From assembly GCA_022769625.1 (NCBI GenBank), contig JALEJP010000033.1, positions 1 to 51,734 of the forward strand: a DNA stretch of 51,734 nucleotides, written 5' to 3'. Shown piece by piece: positions 50,303-51,734 of the stretch. The notes below the pieces were generated by a model. The model saw only the letters and a program-made list of their open reading frames with translations, ran no database searches and was not told where the DNA came from. The translations under genes and the position numbers were made by a program. Every line of letters starts with the position of its first letter. Position 1 is the stretch's first letter. Origin of the DNA: Lachnospiraceae bacterium. Lineage in GTDB: Bacteria > Bacillota > Clostridia > Lachnospirales > Lachnospiraceae.

Positions 50303-51454
50303 CTATTCATGACATCCGGTTTGTACATACTTTTTCAAAAAATCATATATTTCTTTTTCCGTCGGAGGACATCCTTTTACACAGTCTTCAAATCTTGATG
50401 TACAGTTCCCCACTCCCAGTTTCCCCGTTTTTCCACGGTATCCCTGACCAATCGCAATTTTGTCATTCAATTTTTCCAGAAGTCCTTCCTTCCGCAGCTG
50501 CTCCAATGCCGGAATAAGATAGCCATAACATGCACTGCAGGATTCCACCTCTTCCACTGCATCTTTCAAAGCGACTATTTTTCTTACTGCTGGAATTTCT
50601 GCATTTTCTTCTTTCTGATGATTCAGTTCCCTTAAATTTGCATCATCAATATCTGCACATCCCACACCAAGCTTTTCCGCCATTACAAGATACGGAACCT
50701 CTTCTTTCCGATAATGCAGCAATTTGCATACAAATGTATCGCAGAGTACCGGATCCACAGCAGCAAAAATCCGATTCATTACCACCGGATTTCCCCCATC
50801 TTCAAAATCAAGATCTCCACAAATATTATCTACCACAATAAAATCCTGGTGAATTCCTGCATTTAAATGTGCAATTGGCTTATGCAGACCCATTTTATGA
50901 AAATGTCTCTTCTCTTTATTTGGAATCAGACCTTTCATATTTTTCAATGCACAGGTAATCTTTGTCTGACAATGTCCCTTTAACACTGGTACATTAATCA
51001 GAAAATCAATTTTATCCACACTACTGCATATCTGCAGTTTCATACCCGCACAGTCTTTCTCATAACTCTCATCCTTCTGCATATCCCAGAATTCCACACC
51101 ATACTCTTTTATCAGTCTGTCATATCCACATACTTTCACCGCTTCTTCTGTTTTATCCCCAACCCAGGAGCCTTCCATAATCACTATGTTGATAAAGTTC
51201 CTCTCCTGCAAATACTCAATAATTCCAGCTACGATCTCTGGATGTGTAGTCGCTCCCCAGGAAGCTTCTGAAGGAGATACCAGATTGGGTTTAATCCCGA
51301 TTCTCATACTTTGTGGAAACTTCATTCCCGTATTTTTAAATTCTTCTTTATATTTATCAAAAATCCTGTCCTCAAGTCCTGCCTTCTCCAAGAGCTGTCT
51401 TGTCATTTCTTTATAATTCGTACCATATATCATAAAAAGCTCATCATTTTTCAT
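50303..51454 (-). CDS. DUF362 domain protein
   Basis: 383 residues. The core reads IGIKPNLVSPSEASWGATTHPEIVAG, then FLINVPVLKGHCQTKITCALKNMKGLIPNKEKRHFH and DGGNPVVMNRIFAAVDPVLCDTFV, all DUF362. The C-terminus has cysteines (CSACYGYL, NCTSRFEDCVKGCPPTE) that could hold a metal cluster, though not in a CxxCxxC ferredoxin pattern. Function unknown; the family is linked to Fe-S proteins. The frame is open ten codons further to a GTG without a ribosome site. The ATG at 51454 has only a distant GGAAGG, so the start is uncertain. A monocistronic unit. Confidence 0.8.
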   Translation of the reverse strand: MKNDELFMIYGTNYKEMTRQLLEKAGLEDRIFDKYKEEFKNTGMKFPQSMRIGIKPNLVSPSEASWGATTHPEIVAGIIEYLQERNFINIVIMEGSWVGDKTEEAVKVCGYDRLIKEYGVEFWDMQKDESYEKDCAGMKLQICSSVDKIDFLINVPVLKGHCQTKITCALKNMKGLIPNKEKRHFHKMGLHKPIAHLNAGIHQDFIVVDNICGDLDFEDGGNPVVMNRIFAAVDPVLCDTFVCKLLHYRKEEVPYLVMAEKLGVGCADIDDANLRELNHQKEENAEIPAVRKIVALKDAVEEVESCSACYGYLIPALEQLRKEGLLEKLNDKIAIGQGYRGKTGKLGVGNCTSRFEDCVKGCPPTEKEIYDFLKKYVQTGCHE

Positions 51455-51525
51455 GCTGCATCTTATCCTTCCGCTTATTTTCACAAAATCTTGTTAAAAA
51501 TATGAAGCTATTTTACCATATGGCT

Positions 51526-51559
51526 AAAAAAAAAGCATCTGCAAAATATTTGCAGATGC
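51526..51559 (-). terminator. tRNA operon terminator
   Basis: GCATCTGCAAA / TTTGCAGATGC (51535-51545 and 51549-51559), followed by nine U on the minus strand. It ends the tRNA-Phe/tRNA-Lys transcript. Confidence 0.92.
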
Positions 51560-51570
51560 ATATCTGTTAC

Positions 51571-51643
51571 TGAGGCATCGGGGATTCGAACCCCGGACAA
51601 CTTGATTAAAAGTCACGTGCTCTACCGACTGAGCTAATACCCC
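51571..51643 (-). tRNA. tRNA-Lys (anticodon UUU)
   Basis: 73 bases. Acceptor stem GGGGTAT/ATGCCTC, D-arm AGCTCAGTCGGTAGAGC, anticodon loop with TTT between ACT and AAT, T-arm GGGGTTCGAATCCCC, discriminator A. CCA is not encoded (the next bases are GTA), so it must be added after transcription. Confidence 0.97.
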
Positions 51644-51664
51644 ATTTTGTCTTTTCAGACAAAA

Positions 51665-51734
<70 letters not shown>

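Overview
The window reads as chromosomal DNA of a gut-type Lachnospiraceae (Clostridia). This rests on moderate GC with strong AGGAGG-type ribosome sites, MecA, a SAM-I riboswitch in front of metK, the clostridial order decarboxylase / guanylate kinase-like / holB / ricT / trmN6 / rsmI, the rpsF-ssb-rpsR operon, and a very large secreted GH101 mucin O-glycanase carrying a dockerin. I cannot name the species. I see no rRNA, IS element, prophage, integrase or CRISPR array. Most genes are on the minus strand, so within an operon the first gene has the highest coordinate.

Region by region. 1-7.6 kb: tail of an unknown gene, pduL, a DUF445 protein, rpsF-ssb-rpsR, a secreted SH3/GH18 spore-type hydrolase, a small conserved protein, mecA, a DUF1858 redox protein and a small 2x[4Fe-4S] ferredoxin with its own promoter. 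7.6-20.3 kb: MerR-like regulator, ytvI-gdpP-rplI-dnaB, metK (riboswitch) with an RluA-type pseudouridine synthase, murA, a shikimate-kinase-like protein lacking a key substrate residue, a DUF885 metalloprotease and a MarR regulator. 20.5-25.2 kb: a five-gene operon of circularly permuted ATP-grasp, alpha-E, transglutaminase and two M14/AstE-like proteins, the last of which has lost zinc ligands. 25.4-31.2 kb: rsmI, trmN6, ricT, holB, a guanylate-kinase-like protein and an Orn/Lys/Arg decarboxylase. 31.4-37.8 kb: the 2131-residue GH101 protein. 50.3-51.7 kb: a DUF362 protein and tRNA-Lys / tRNA-Phe genes.

The standout is 38.1-50.2 kb, a co-directional block of tightly packed genes read in the order malate dehydrogenase (LDH-like fold, but Arg at the specificity position), hdrB, hdrC, hdrA, flxD (MvhD), flxC, flxB, flxA, frdB, frdA, fumarase alpha, fumarase beta, and a small membrane protein. 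The enzymes cover oxaloacetate -> malate -> fumarate -> succinate. The last step is physically joined to a complete FlxABCD-HdrABC flavin-based electron-bifurcation module. The simplest reading, which is inference, is a cytosolic complex that oxidises NADH at FlxA, splits electron pairs at the HdrA flavin, sends one electron branch through HdrBC/FrdB/FrdA to fumarate, and sends the other to ferredoxin. The block is preceded by a promoter, a structured leader with an intrinsic terminator and a possible 7-codon leader peptide, and a Rex-like inverted repeat. These suggest control by redox state and by attenuation.

Limits: everything here comes from reading the sequence and from known family motifs. 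No homology search, structure prediction or RNA folding program was run. Start codons were moved where a ribosome-binding site clearly favoured an internal start.
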